From the NCBI GenBank assembly GCA_944393405.1, contig CALYAC010000020.1:1-17752 (forward strand): DNA of 17,752 nucleotides. The letters are read 5' to 3'. Positions within the stretch are counted from its first letter, which is position 1; every line of letters starts with the position of its first letter. The notes under the pieces were generated by a model that was given only the letters and a program-made list of their open reading frames with translations, did not search any database and was not told the DNA's origin. Shown one piece after another: positions 7,452-16,750 of this stretch. Source of the stretch: an uncultured Clostridia bacterium (GTDB taxonomy: Bacteria; Bacillota_A; Clostridia; TANB77; CAG-508). The position numbers were made by a program, and so were the translations under genes.

Positions 7452-8462
7452 TTAATTTTTTCTATTTAATAGTATATTGGCTTTTTTTCTAATAAAGAAA
7501 AGAATTTTTAACTTAAAAATTTTTTTATTTCTAATTAATTTTTGAGCCATGCGATTATATATTGGCAGTGAAGCACTATCTCCTTCTTCAATAATATTTG
7601 AAATATTATTGTTATTTATGATTGGTAAAAAATTTTCTTTATTACAATACATCAAATATATAAAATTCAGAATACTTCTACATAGTGTATTTTTTAAAAG
7701 ATAATTGATATTAGTATTTTCCAAATAATACTTCTTTAATATTTCAATAATTGCATCTCTCACTGATACTATAGCACAAATATTTTTCTCTAAATTTTTA
7801 GAATTTTGTGTTGCACTACTTTCATTTAAAATATAATAATACAATGCCTCATCCAAAAAATATATTGAATCACAATTCAAGAATAAATCAATACAAAATA
7901 TTGTATCTTCCATATATGGTATTCCTACTTGAAACAAAGTATTTATTTTTTCCTTTCTAATCATTAACAGGTATACAAAAGCTGGAAATTCTCCAGATAT
8001 AATACCTTCAACAAGCTCACTTTTTATTTTATCTTTATTAAATGTTTGATTTGCATACTTTTCAATATTGCCCTTTATTCTTTTTCCATCAGTCAAAATT
8101 TTATAATAATTAATTCTAACTAAATCCACATTTTTCTTGTCTATACAACACTTCATTTTCTCTATCATGCTTTTCTCTATATAATCATCCGCATCAACAA
8201 AACATATGTATTTACCTCTGGCTTTTAAAATACCAATATTCCTTGCAACTGATACACCCTCATTTTTTTTATCTATAATTATTATTCTAGAATCTTTATT
8301 TGCGTATTCTTTTATTATGTTTATAGAATTATCTGTAGAACCATCATTTATTAGAATAATTTCAATGTTAGTATAGGTTTGTGCAATAATTGATTCTACA
8401 CATCTTCTTAAATATCTCTCTGCATTATAAATTGGAACAATAATTGATATAGTTTCTTTCAT
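7452..8462 (-). CDS. GT2-family glycosyltransferase
   Basis: 336 residues. A single GT-A domain starts at once (ISIIVPIYNAERYL). The nucleotide-binding motif is I-N-D-G-S (38-42), the metal-binding type motif is D-A-D-D (90-93), and M-E-D-T (184-187) carries the likely catalytic acidic residue. The length matches EpsJ/EpsH-like and capsular GT2 enzymes. It is a paralogue of the N-terminal half of the next gene: both begin with VP-x-Y, then QTYTN-x-EIIL, and share GKYICF before the DxDD motif. The C-terminus is basic, consistent with peripheral membrane attachment. It transfers one sugar to the lipid-linked repeat unit. Donor and linkage are not predictable. ATG at 8462 follows AGGAG. The gap to the preceding GT4 gene is 8 bp. 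Confidence 0.9.
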   Translation of the reverse strand: MKETISIIVPIYNAERYLRRCVESIIAQTYTNIEIILINDGSTDNSINIIKEYANKDSRIIIIDKKNEGVSVARNIGILKARGKYICFVDADDYIEKSMIEKMKCCIDKKNVDLVRINYYKILTDGKRIKGNIEKYANQTFNKDKIKSELVEGIISGEFPAFVYLLMIRKEKINTLFQVGIPYMEDTIFCIDLFLNCDSIYFLDEALYYYILNESSATQNSKNLEKNICAIVSVRDAIIEILKKYYLENTNINYLLKNTLCRSILNFIYLMYCNKENFLPIINNNNISNIIEEGDSASLPIYNRMAQKLIRNKKIFKLKILFFIRKKANILLNRKN

Positions 8463-8470
8463 TTTATCTC

Positions 8471-9559
8471 CTAACTTAAATATATCTTTTCTAATTTTTT
8501 AGCAACAGCACCAATGTCATAACCCGATTCTACAATTTTTTCATAGGTTGAATTTCTTTTATATTTAATATTATCTAAAATGATTCTTGCCCATTCATTA
8601 GCATTTTTTTTCAAAGAAACAAATTGTAATAGGTCAGTTATTTGCACTTCATTTGGTATTGTATCAGATGCAAAAACTTTTAATCCTGACGCTTGAGCCT
8701 CTATTGTTACAATGCCCAAACCTTCATGAAATGATGGAAAAATGAAGCAATCCATAGCCTGTAAAACATCAGGTATATCGTTTCTTAAACCTAGAAATTT
8801 AATACTATCTTCTAAATGAAGTTGACTTACTTTATCTCTTATTTCCTTTTCTTTACTTCCTGAACCTATTAAAAATAATTTAGAGTTGGATCTTTTTTTT
8901 ACGATTTCAGCAAAAATTTCTATTAAAAAATTATGATTTTTTTCTTCTGCAAATCTCCCCACATGTATAAAAGCTTCTGTATTTTCATCCAATTTTAAAA
9001 CTCTTCTCATTGCGTTACGTTTATTTATATTAAACTCAAATTTTTTTGCATCTATCCCATTCTTAATTATTTCTACTTTTTTGTTACCAAAACAATACTT
9101 TCTAGCATTTTGTGAACAAGCAAACAAATTTGTTGCATACTTTCCTATTATAAATTTGTGCATAAAATTTAATACATTATGAATTAGACCTTTTTGAAAT
9201 TCATTATGTGAGTGTAATATTCTTATTTGTATATTATATTTTTTTGCCAATTTTATTGGTAATATGTCTGTTAACGAACTAACATGCATATGTATAGCAC
9301 AAAATTCAGGTGAATATGTTTTCAAAAAGTTCTCCCAACTTTCTTTATATTTCAATATTCCATTTCTTCTTTTTCCTATATAAAGAATTCTTCCACCTAA
9401 TTTTTTTATTTCATCGTCATATTCTCCTTTTTCTTTTGAAGCAACAGCAAAGTCAAATTGAACTTTTTCCTTATCTATATTTCTATAAATATTCATTATT
9501 AATGTTTCAATTCCACCATACCCCATTTTATTAACCACATGCAATACTCGCTTTACCAT
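8471..9559 (-). CDS. GT4-family glycosyltransferase (EpsF-like)
   Basis: GT-B fold retaining glycosyltransferase. From the chosen start (362 residues) the protein opens with VLHVVNKMGYGGIETLIMNI, typical of EpsF-type enzymes. G-R-F-A-E-E-K-N marks the start of the second Rossmann domain, and the E269-x7-E277 pair (HEGLGIVTIEA) is the GT4 signature. I chose the ATG at 9559, not the ATG at 9577 six codons upstream. The upstream ATG lies inside the ribosome site itself (GGAGAGGAG), which is correctly spaced for the 9559 ATG, and the family normally begins at this point. The start lies 29 bp inside the end of the preceding Wzy-like gene, indicating translational coupling. Role: addition of one sugar to the growing repeat unit at the inner membrane face. 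Sugar unknown. Confidence 0.88.
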   Translation of the reverse strand: MVKRVLHVVNKMGYGGIETLIMNIYRNIDKEKVQFDFAVASKEKGEYDDEIKKLGGRILYIGKRRNGILKYKESWENFLKTYSPEFCAIHMHVSSLTDILPIKLAKKYNIQIRILHSHNEFQKGLIHNVLNFMHKFIIGKYATNLFACSQNARKYCFGNKKVEIIKNGIDAKKFEFNINKRNAMRRVLKLDENTEAFIHVGRFAEEKNHNFLIEIFAEIVKKRSNSKLFLIGSGSKEKEIRDKVSQLHLEDSIKFLGLRNDIPDVLQAMDCFIFPSFHEGLGIVTIEAQASGLKVFASDTIPNEVQITDLLQFVSLKKNANEWARIILDNIKYKRNSTYEKIVESGYDIGAVAKKLEKIYLS

Positions 9560-10667
9560 TATTTTTCTCCTCTCCATTCTTTATTTCAGATACTCCTAAT
9601 CCTAAAAGGAAGCTCATTGGAATAGCAAATGTAGTTATTAAGTAAGAAACTTCAAAAAATCCAGATATCATAATTGCTAACCACGCTATTACATACATTA
9701 GCTGGTCGCCATTTTTATCATTTCTTATAATTTTTTCAATTTTATCTATAAAAAAAATATATAATCCTAAAAAACCTACAATCCCGTACCTTACAAGAGC
9801 TCTAAAATAAGCACTGTGCACTGTTGCAGTAAATGTCAGACTATCATTGTTTCCTATACCTATAATGTAATCTATAGGTTCCTCTTGCATCTTTTCAATT
9901 ACCTCTATCCATAATTCTTCTCTACCAGTATATAAACTTTTGTTAAAAAAAGGTACTTTAAAATCTACACCATTTAAAAACATATAACTATATACATATG
10001 GAATTAAAATTCCAATTAAAATAATAGCACTATACAAGAAACGTATAACTATCTTTCTTTTTAATACTACTTTTGGAATAATATAAGTACAAACCAAATA
10101 AAAAAATACAGATATCATTGCTGTTCTCGACTCAACATTAAATAAAGCTATCACTCCTATTAAATTTAATATCCACAAAATAATCTTATTCTGATTAAGT
10201 TTATTTCCTAAAGTATTTACAACTATTACTGCTAACATACTCATTAAACCAATTGTATTTGAATTAAACCATATTATTTCATTTAAAAATACTCCATATT
10301 TATAATTAAAAGACAAAAATGAAGACCATATTTCCAATAAAATAAAAATATAATAAATTGTAGAATATGACTTTTCTTTAATTCTATAATTATCCATAAA
10401 TAATATAAAAAGTATAATTAATAAGAAACTTCCTCCTATACCTATTCCTACATCTTTTATGATTGTAATTAATATAATATATAAAAGGTAAATTACTACT
10501 GCAAATACATTTTTGCATTTTTCTTTAAACATAAAAATCACTAATATTGGTATAAAAACAAATACAGATAAATTAGAATATACGTTTTCTAGAGGTGTTA
10601 AAGTAAATTGTAGTATTGAACAAAATAACATTATATAAAAGAATGTTGATTTTATGTTTATCTTCAA
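9531..10667 (-). CDS. O-antigen ligase / Wzy polymerase-like membrane protein
   Basis: 378 residues, strongly hydrophobic with about ten membrane helices and one longer outside loop (about 225-290, starting near LNGVDFKVPFFNKSLYTGREELW). The N-V-E-S-R-T-A-M motif fits the S-R-T-A signature seen in the O-antigen ligase/polymerase (Wzy_C) family. The loop segment GIGNNDS-x-x-x-x-A-T-V-H-S matches the conserved G-x-G-x-x-x...H-S/N pattern before the catalytic loop end in this family. It is the only polymerase candidate in the cluster and most likely polymerises repeat units outside the membrane. The start is a TTG (10667), preceded by GGAGGGAG within the last codons of the upstream gene. The two genes are 3 bp apart. 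The next in-frame ATG would remove much of the first membrane helix. Confidence 0.8.
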   Translation of the reverse strand: MKINIKSTFFYIMLFCSILQFTLTPLENVYSNLSVFVFIPILVIFMFKEKCKNVFAVVIYLLYIILITIIKDVGIGIGGSFLLIILFILFMDNYRIKEKSYSTIYYIFILLEIWSSFLSFNYKYGVFLNEIIWFNSNTIGLMSMLAVIVVNTLGNKLNQNKIILWILNLIGVIALFNVESRTAMISVFFYLVCTYIIPKVVLKRKIVIRFLYSAIILIGILIPYVYSYMFLNGVDFKVPFFNKSLYTGREELWIEVIEKMQEEPIDYIIGIGNNDSLTFTATVHSAYFRALVRYGIVGFLGLYIFFIDKIEKIIRNDKNGDQLMYVIAWLAIMISGFFEVSYLITTFAIPMSFLLGLGVSEIKNGEEKNNGKASIACG

Positions 10668-10670
10668 TAA

Positions 10671-11843
10671 TTATCTCCCTCCACTCTTAAAAATAGCATT
10701 TCTATAAAATTTCCTTCTTGTGTCATCCAATTTCTTACTTTCAAATTCTTTACTTTTATAAAAATTCGTTTTAGCCATTTTAATTAATTGTTCATGATTT
10801 TTTAATGATTTTTCTATCAAATTGCATAATTTTGTAGAGTTTTTTCTTCCAAATATATTAGTGTTTCCTATTAGTTCAGGAATCCCTCCTGTTTTTGCAC
10901 CAATAACAGGACATCCTCTACTCATCGCTTCAATCAATGCTCTAGGCATTCCCTCCTGTAAACTTGGTATCAAGTACAAATCTAATGAATCCATCCATTC
11001 ATATACAGGTTCCCCTCCTGGCAGAGTTCCATCAAAAAAAACCTTATCTTCTACATGATATTTTTTTGCTAATTTTATCCATTTTTCTTTGTCTCCGGCT
11101 CCCAAAAAGTGTAATTCTACATTTTTTAATTCTTTCATTTTTGAAATTGCTTCAATTGCAGTAACATGTCCTTTAAAATTAACATTTAAAGAACCTATTA
11201 AACCCAATTTATACACAGAGCTACTTTTATAATTTAGAATTTTGTCAATTCTTTTATTTAAAACTTCTTCTTTAATATACTCTAAATTAACATCAGAACA
11301 TCCTATATTATTGTTTTTATTTGGATATCTCTTTTGTAAAAATTCATTTGTTACATATAAAACATTAGGTGCTTGTCTTACATAATGTCTAGTTAATAAA
11401 TAACAAATTGGCGCCATTATTTTTCCATGAATATTACCATAATTCCATAAAGCATCAAAAGGGCAGCCCACTAATTCTATAAGATATGGTTTACCTAACT
11501 TTTCTGCATAGTGACACGCTATATATCCAATAAAACTATGTAATCTTATTATGCAAAAATCACTTTCTATTACTCTCTGTTTTATTATAAAATTATATTT
11601 ACCTAATAATAATTTAATCAAACTTAAATTTTCAAAGCACTCAAATTTAACATTATTACAAGATGCAATACTACATTTTTTTCTATCTTTCTCTTGTAGT
11701 TTTTCTTTTCTTGTAACAATTACTAATTGCTCGACATACTCTATATATTTCATTAAAAATTGTCTAGTTAATCCACCTGTAGTATAATATATACCCTCTT
11801 CATCATATTTAAATTTAGAATCATGAAAGAATGTGGCTTTCAT
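10671..11843 (-). CDS. GT4-family glycosyltransferase
   Basis: 390 residues. The C-terminal half is typical of GT4: GLIGSLNVNFKGH near 214-226 (start of the donor-binding domain), then E297-x7-E305 in QEGMPRALIEA, followed by GCPVIGAKTGGIPELI. The N-terminal acceptor domain is divergent (MKATFFHDSKFKYDEEGIYY) and includes ELVGCPFDALWNYGN, with no clear match I can name. It likely adds one sugar of the repeat unit at the cytoplasmic face. ATG at 11843 follows AAGGAG and lies 23 bp inside the end of the preceding pyruvyl transferase-family gene, showing tight coupling. The last codons (Ser-Gly-Gly-Arg) double as the ribosome site for the next gene. Confidence 0.87.
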   Translation of the reverse strand: MKATFFHDSKFKYDEEGIYYTTGGLTRQFLMKYIEYVEQLVIVTRKEKLQEKDRKKCSIASCNNVKFECFENLSLIKLLLGKYNFIIKQRVIESDFCIIRLHSFIGYIACHYAEKLGKPYLIELVGCPFDALWNYGNIHGKIMAPICYLLTRHYVRQAPNVLYVTNEFLQKRYPNKNNNIGCSDVNLEYIKEEVLNKRIDKILNYKSSSVYKLGLIGSLNVNFKGHVTAIEAISKMKELKNVELHFLGAGDKEKWIKLAKKYHVEDKVFFDGTLPGGEPVYEWMDSLDLYLIPSLQEGMPRALIEAMSRGCPVIGAKTGGIPELIGNTNIFGRKNSTKLCNLIEKSLKNHEQLIKMAKTNFYKSKEFESKKLDDTRRKFYRNAIFKSGGR

Positions 11844-13158
11844 TATTTATCTCCTTTATTTTTATAATTAACTCTTTGTATTTTTTCTGAGTATAATCTA
11901 AATACTCTGTAATTTTATTCAAAACCTGAAGTTTATTACTATTTAATAACTCTATTTTGTTTATTAATGTTTCATAACTTAAATCTTCAATTTTTATTGC
12001 ATATTCTTCGAGTCCCATATCCTTCATAATACCATTTCCTTTATTTCCTCCATATGTAATGGCAATGCATGGTATCTTATTTTGAATAGCAAAAATAACA
12101 GAGTGAAATCTTGTTCCAATAACAAACTGACAAAAACTATATATTGTTTTTATTTGTTTGCAATTCAAAGAATCATCTTTTATAATAATAAATTGACTTT
12201 TATCTTTAATCATATCCGCAATTTCTCTAATGCATAATTCATCATTTTCATGATTATTCTCCGCCCTAGTATGAACTATTAAAAGTGGAAAATAACCTTT
12301 ATTATTTAAATACTCTATTGTTTTTACAAAACTATATTTGTATTGTTTATATTTTTCTTCAGGATTATCACTACCATAGAATCGATATGGTCTTACTGTT
12401 ATTCCAACATATTTTTTATTTTGAAAATCTAATTGATAATTTTTTTGAAGATATTTTTTCATTGTTTCCTTATCTTCCATATCTAAAAAGAAACCTAAAT
12501 CTGGATACAAGTCTATATTTCTATTTAATCCATTTGTTTTAGAACTAGCTGATATACTCTCTCTTGCAGTAACATATGAACATTTGTCCAAAGTTCTATT
12601 TAAATATCTTGCTATCAATTTACTCTTGAATGGTCCAAAAGAATTAGGCATGATATATACTTTTTTATGCATTTTTAAAGCCAATTTAATGTGGTATAAT
12701 TGATAATACATTATGTAGAGACCTATTAAACCTCCTTTATAATCATGCAAGAATCCTCCCCCCTTCACAAATACAACATCTGATTTTTCAAAAAGTTCAA
12801 TTGAATGTCTTGTATTTTTATTAACTACTTTTTTCATAAATTTTCTTGTTATATTGTTTTTTATAAGAAGGGAAGAAATTAAATCTCCTAATGCAATTAT
12901 TCCCCATTTTAAATCTAATTTTAAACTATACTTCATATTGCTTGTATGTTTTGTTAATCTAGAAGGATGTTTTAGGACACAATCAAATTGTTTAAGTCCC
13001 ATTTTCTCACATTGCTTTGTTTCATTATTGGACATCATATATATTTCTTTTATTCCTAAAACTTTTTTCATTACTTTCATAGTTTCTATAACTAAAGCTT
13101 GATCTCCTCTATTAAAATCTGAACAAGCTGGTATAATTAATCCTAGTGAATTATTCAT
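11821..13158 (-). CDS. Polysaccharide pyruvyl transferase family protein (WcaK-type)
   Basis: 445 residues. The motifs of the PS_pyruv_trans family are present: N-R-G-D-Q-A-L (16-22), V-K-G-G-G-F (131-136), P-N-S-F-G-P-F (171-177), A-R-E-S (198-201), and I-G-T-R-F-H-S (347-353), where the conserved His lies near the end of the active-site region. This subfamily (WcaK/AmsJ/CsaB relatives) is associated with pyruvate ketal addition, but some members are probably glycosyltransferases of GT-B-like fold, so the reaction is not certain. It is distinct from the EpsO-type domain in the fusion gene, so the cluster has two separate members of the superfamily. ATG at 13158 follows AGGAG and overlaps the beta-helix gene by 8 bp. 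Confidence 0.82.
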   Translation of the reverse strand: MNNSLGLIIPACSDFNRGDQALVIETMKVMKKVLGIKEIYMMSNNETKQCEKMGLKQFDCVLKHPSRLTKHTSNMKYSLKLDLKWGIIALGDLISSLLIKNNITRKFMKKVVNKNTRHSIELFEKSDVVFVKGGGFLHDYKGGLIGLYIMYYQLYHIKLALKMHKKVYIMPNSFGPFKSKLIARYLNRTLDKCSYVTARESISASSKTNGLNRNIDLYPDLGFFLDMEDKETMKKYLQKNYQLDFQNKKYVGITVRPYRFYGSDNPEEKYKQYKYSFVKTIEYLNNKGYFPLLIVHTRAENNHENDELCIREIADMIKDKSQFIIIKDDSLNCKQIKTIYSFCQFVIGTRFHSVIFAIQNKIPCIAITYGGNKGNGIMKDMGLEEYAIKIEDLSYETLINKIELLNSNKLQVLNKITEYLDYTQKKYKELIIKIKEINNESHILS

Positions 13159-14554
13159 AATTTTCTCCTATATCACTTAAAAAATTTTTTAAATCTTCTA
13201 TTTCTCTATTTATTGTTATATATGGACTACTTGCTTCAGTCACATACTCTTGATTCTGATACTTTCCTGAAATTATATTATTATTGGAATAAATATTATA
13301 TTTGTTTTTTATTCCATCTCTCACTCCATACATAAATGCATAAGCTTTAGTTGTATTATCTTCATTTGCAATATTGTTATAAATAGCCATTGTACTATTA
13401 TTCACTTCCATTGCACTATTATGTAATGAGTTGTTTCTAAAGACAATATAACTTGTATTATTTAAACTTAGATAAGTATTTTCCATTATATTATTTTCTA
13501 TAATTAACCTATCCCCTGAGTCCAAATTAATATTTGAAACAATAAAGCCTTCTTTGATAACATTATTATTAATCTTAACAGTATCATAAGTCTTATCTAT
13601 ATCAATTCTTCCATATATTTCATTATTTTCAATATTTACATTATATACATAATTATATGTTAGAATGGCTAACTGCTCACAAGTATGTAAATTATATAAT
13701 TTATTTTCATAAATCCATACATCATCAACTCTTTGTTCTGGGTCAAGATTAGTTTCTAAGTCTATGCAACTTCTAGGTGCAGTTCCTTCTATATCATGAA
13801 TTTCATTATTTCTAATTATAATAGTCTCTGCTGAAATCACACTAATTCCTTGTCTTCTATTGTCATGAATATTACAATTATAGATTTCTATATTTTCTGA
13901 ATTTCTTGTTATTTTGGATTCTGTAGCATAAGCTGGCAAATTACTTATAGATATTCCATCTCCTGTCATATAATAAATTTCAATATTATGAACTTTAATA
14001 TTTTCACTTGCTTTAATATCTATTCCATACCCCCATTCATGTGTAGAATTCATCACATCATAATTGTGATTTTGCATATCTCCAATTAAAATACCATTAA
14101 AAATCTCCACATTTTCTAAATCATAACAACTAATTACTGTATACATTTCTCTATCATTTGAAACATGTATTAATTTTGAATAATTTAAATCAAATTTTAT
14201 ATTTGATTTCACTATAATACCTTTTAGTGAATTTTTCTTATTTCTATCTGTCACAGTACCATCTATTAAATATGTGCCTTTTTCAAGTTTTATATATTCA
14301 ATATTATTCTTATTTGCATATTCAATAGCCTTATTGATTCCTTTTGTTGTTGAGTCAGCATTAGTACCATCTGATTTTATTCCAAAAAAGGAATTATTAA
14401 TTAAGCCCTCTTCTGAAAAAGGCTCTCCATAAAACTGCTCTAAAATATTGTAATATACATTTTCAATTACATCATTTTTTACCAATACAAATATTGCAAA
14501 TAGCAATAAAAATAGAATTAATAAAAAAAATATAATTTTTTTATTGTGCCTCAT
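13151..14554 (-). CDS. Membrane-anchored right-handed parallel beta-helix protein
   Basis: 467 residues. A single hydrophobic segment (about 7-25) after a basic start (RHNKK) indicates an N-terminal anchor with the remainder outside the cell. An S-D-G-T-N-A-D-S-T stretch (61-69) is the usual entry motif of pectate-lyase-like folds. From about 110 to 410 there are repeated short strands ending in N/D-N-x-I (for example IIIRNNEIHD, VNIENNEIYG, VKINNNVIKE), the pattern of right-handed parallel beta-helices. Such proteins in polysaccharide loci act as lyases, C5-epimerases, hydrolases or scaffolds. I cannot choose among these. Candidate active-site stretches are GDGISI (198-203) and the region near SCIDLETN (262-269). 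ATG at 14554 follows AGGAGAA. It sits 11 bp after the GT4 gene and overlaps the next gene by 8 bp, so it is an integral member of the operon. Confidence 0.82.
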   Translation of the reverse strand: MRHNKKIIFFLLILFLLLFAIFVLVKNDVIENVYYNILEQFYGEPFSEEGLINNSFFGIKSDGTNADSTTKGINKAIEYANKNNIEYIKLEKGTYLIDGTVTDRNKKNSLKGIIVKSNIKFDLNYSKLIHVSNDREMYTVISCYDLENVEIFNGILIGDMQNHNYDVMNSTHEWGYGIDIKASENIKVHNIEIYYMTGDGISISNLPAYATESKITRNSENIEIYNCNIHDNRRQGISVISAETIIIRNNEIHDIEGTAPRSCIDLETNLDPEQRVDDVWIYENKLYNLHTCEQLAILTYNYVYNVNIENNEIYGRIDIDKTYDTVKINNNVIKEGFIVSNINLDSGDRLIIENNIMENTYLSLNNTSYIVFRNNSLHNSAMEVNNSTMAIYNNIANEDNTTKAYAFMYGVRDGIKNKYNIYSNNNIISGKYQNQEYVTEASSPYITINREIEDLKNFLSDIGENYE

Positions 14555-14565
14555 TTAGTTCTCCT

Positions 14566-15669
14566 TTATTTTTGCATCTCAATATATATCTTTTCCATTT
14601 CGTCCACTATATTAGATAATTCATATTTATCTTTATCATAATTCTTCGTTAAATTATTTTTAATATTATTTATTATTTTTTCTTTAAATTTTTTCTTGTC
14701 ATCTATATCCACACAATCTCCTATTAAGTCTCTATTACCTCTACAGTTTGTGGCTACTATTGGCAAATTGCTCATCATTGCCTCTATTAAATTTACAGGT
14801 AATCCTTCTTGTTTTGCAGCAGAAACTGCTAAATTAGATATTTTCATAAGTTTAGGTATATCATTTCTATAACCTAAGAATTTTACTTCATCTTTTATTT
14901 CTAATCTTTCAGCATATCTTTGATATTCTCCATTTATAGAATCTAAACCTGGCAATAATAGTTTAACATTATTATAGCCATCGTCCTTTAATTCTTTTAT
15001 TATATCTAAGAGCATTCCTTGGTTTTTTCTTTTACTTAGTTCTGCCGGATAAATAATTACAAAATCTTTTTTATCTATACCTAACTCTTTTCTAATTTTA
15101 TTCTTTTCTTCTTCTGACATTGCAAAATTAAACTTGTTTTTATCTACCCCAACTCCTTGTACAAATTTTACATTTTTGCACCAAAACTTATTTTTTGCTA
15201 AATCATAATCTTCTTGATTGATTGTTATTAAACAATCTGTATATTTAGATAACCATTTTTCTACAGGATAAAATATTATCCAATTTCGAACAGGTGCTCC
15301 TTTAAAAAAGTGAAAACCATGTGCAGTGTATATAACTTTTGTACCATATTTTTTTCTTGCTTTCTGGGCAGCAATTCTTGTCACAACACTTCCCATCGGT
15401 GTATGGCAATGGATTATATCAAACTTATCTTCGTTAATTAATCTTCTCAATTGTATTATTGCTTTTAAATTATTAATTTTAATCGGTCTTCTTTCAACAC
15501 AAATTTTATGTTTCTTGTCACAATATGGAATTTTTTCATCTCCATTTGTAGCTACATGAACCTCATATCCATGCTCCTTAAACCATTTTAAATACGGAAT
15601 ATGAAATTGTAAAATATGAGAATCGACTGTGGCTACAAATAAAACTTTTTTATTTTTCTTCATTTTCAA
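14566..15669 (-). CDS. GT4-family glycosyltransferase (EpsD-like)
   Basis: 367 residues with a complete GT-B fold. Motifs: KKVLFVATVDSHI at the start; H-C-H-T-P-M-G-S (87-94); T-A-H-G-F-H-F-F-K-G (115-124); Y-P-V-E-K-W-L; and the GT4 pair E288-x7-E296 in QEGLPVNLIEA. This combination is typical of EpsD/CapJ-like enzymes that act early in repeat-unit assembly, often adding the second sugar. Its position close to the initiating transferase agrees with that. The start is taken as TTG at 15669 because AAAGG lies about six bases upstream of it. The ATG two codons later (15663) is an alternative with a less suitable spacing. The start is 20 bp inside the end of the acyltransferase gene. Confidence 0.88.
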   Translation of the reverse strand: MKMKKNKKVLFVATVDSHILQFHIPYLKWFKEHGYEVHVATNGDEKIPYCDKKHKICVERRPIKINNLKAIIQLRRLINEDKFDIIHCHTPMGSVVTRIAAQKARKKYGTKVIYTAHGFHFFKGAPVRNWIIFYPVEKWLSKYTDCLITINQEDYDLAKNKFWCKNVKFVQGVGVDKNKFNFAMSEEEKNKIRKELGIDKKDFVIIYPAELSKRKNQGMLLDIIKELKDDGYNNVKLLLPGLDSINGEYQRYAERLEIKDEVKFLGYRNDIPKLMKISNLAVSAAKQEGLPVNLIEAMMSNLPIVATNCRGNRDLIGDCVDIDDKKKFKEKIINNIKNNLTKNYDKDKYELSNIVDEMEKIYIEMQK

Positions 15670-16741
15670 TTTTTGCCTTTCTTAAATTCATTCCTAATAA
15701 AGGAGGACAAAGTTTTACAATCGCTTTTTCTATTAGTAAACTAAACATCAATGAAATTATGATAACAAGTATTGACATAACAAATTCAATTATTGCATTA
15801 CTGTTTTTTAATAATTCCGTAAAGAATCCTAGTTTTGTTTGAAAAAGTAGGACTGGAATTTTGTGAAAAATTAAAATTGCTAAAGTTCTTTGACCTGCAT
15901 ATTGCATAATTCGTGAATATGGTAATTTTCTTATTAACAGAATATATCCAATTACACTAAATATTGCAGATATCATAAATATAAAGTAATTTCCAAAATT
16001 TTTATTCACACATGCAACATTACTATTAAAAATTTGAATTAAAATTCCAATTATTATACAAATAACAGCAAAAATTAATTGATAAATTTTTTTATTTGTT
16101 TTTACTTTTTCATTTTCTTTTATGTGGTTGAATATTATCTTTCCCATAGAGAAGAATACTAACATTACAATTGCTATATCTATTCCCCATGGTAAAATTA
16201 TTGGAGATAAATAATAATCCAAACCGCCTAAAATTGCAGCTACTAACATAGTAATATAATATTTTTTGTTGCACTTAATTTTCTCAATAAAATAAAATAT
16301 ATTTTCTGTAACAAATAAACAAGGTAAAAACCATAATGGAGTATTTTGCTTTAAATAATCATCATGTCCATTACCATATATTATACCTATAATTTGCTTG
16401 GCACTATTATTTTGTTCACCAATTTGTAATGAATTGGAAACTACATTTCCTAATAGTATATATGGAATAAGAAAAATTACTGCCCAGAAAATATATGGCA
16501 CAATTAATGTCTTAATTTTCTTTTTCAAAAAGCTTTTATATTGATTATAGTGATTAATATTAAATGTAAGTCCTGATATCAGGAAAAATAGTGGTATATG
16601 AAAAGAATTTATGTATTTATATAAGAATTCTAAATGTTGAGAGTATGCAATTGTATGTGCTAGCATTACAAAAATCATTGCTATTATTTTAGCTAAATCT
16701 ATCCAATAAATTCTTTTCGTTTTTACTATTTTTTCTTCCAT
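15650..16741 (-). CDS. Integral membrane acyltransferase (acyltransferase family 3)
   Basis: 363 residues with about ten membrane helices. The N-terminal motif Y-W-I-D-L-A-K-I-I-A-M-I-F-V-M-L-A-H (12-29) has the conserved histidine (H29). The F-H-I-P-L-F-F-L-I-S-G stretch (47-57) places it in the family 3 acyltransferases, closest in style to the NolL/WecH-like O-acetyltransferases of cell-surface glycans. It is expected to transfer an acetyl (or other small acyl) group to a hydroxyl of the polysaccharide or its lipid-linked unit. ATG at 16741 follows AAGGGGAT. It is 9 bp downstream of the initiating transferase gene and overlaps the next GT4 by 20 bp. Confidence 0.88.
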   Translation of the reverse strand: MEEKIVKTKRIYWIDLAKIIAMIFVMLAHTIAYSQHLEFLYKYINSFHIPLFFLISGLTFNINHYNQYKSFLKKKIKTLIVPYIFWAVIFLIPYILLGNVVSNSLQIGEQNNSAKQIIGIIYGNGHDDYLKQNTPLWFLPCLFVTENIFYFIEKIKCNKKYYITMLVAAILGGLDYYLSPIILPWGIDIAIVMLVFFSMGKIIFNHIKENEKVKTNKKIYQLIFAVICIIIGILIQIFNSNVACVNKNFGNYFIFMISAIFSVIGYILLIRKLPYSRIMQYAGQRTLAILIFHKIPVLLFQTKLGFFTELLKNSNAIIEFVMSILVIIISLMFSLLIEKAIVKLCPPLLGMNLRKAKIENEEK

Positions 16742-16750
16742 TTTATCCCC

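Noticed and set aside
9560..9577. Six-codon longer start of the EpsF-like glycosyltransferase
   Set aside because: Its ATG is part of the ribosome site for the 9559 ATG and has no good site of its own.
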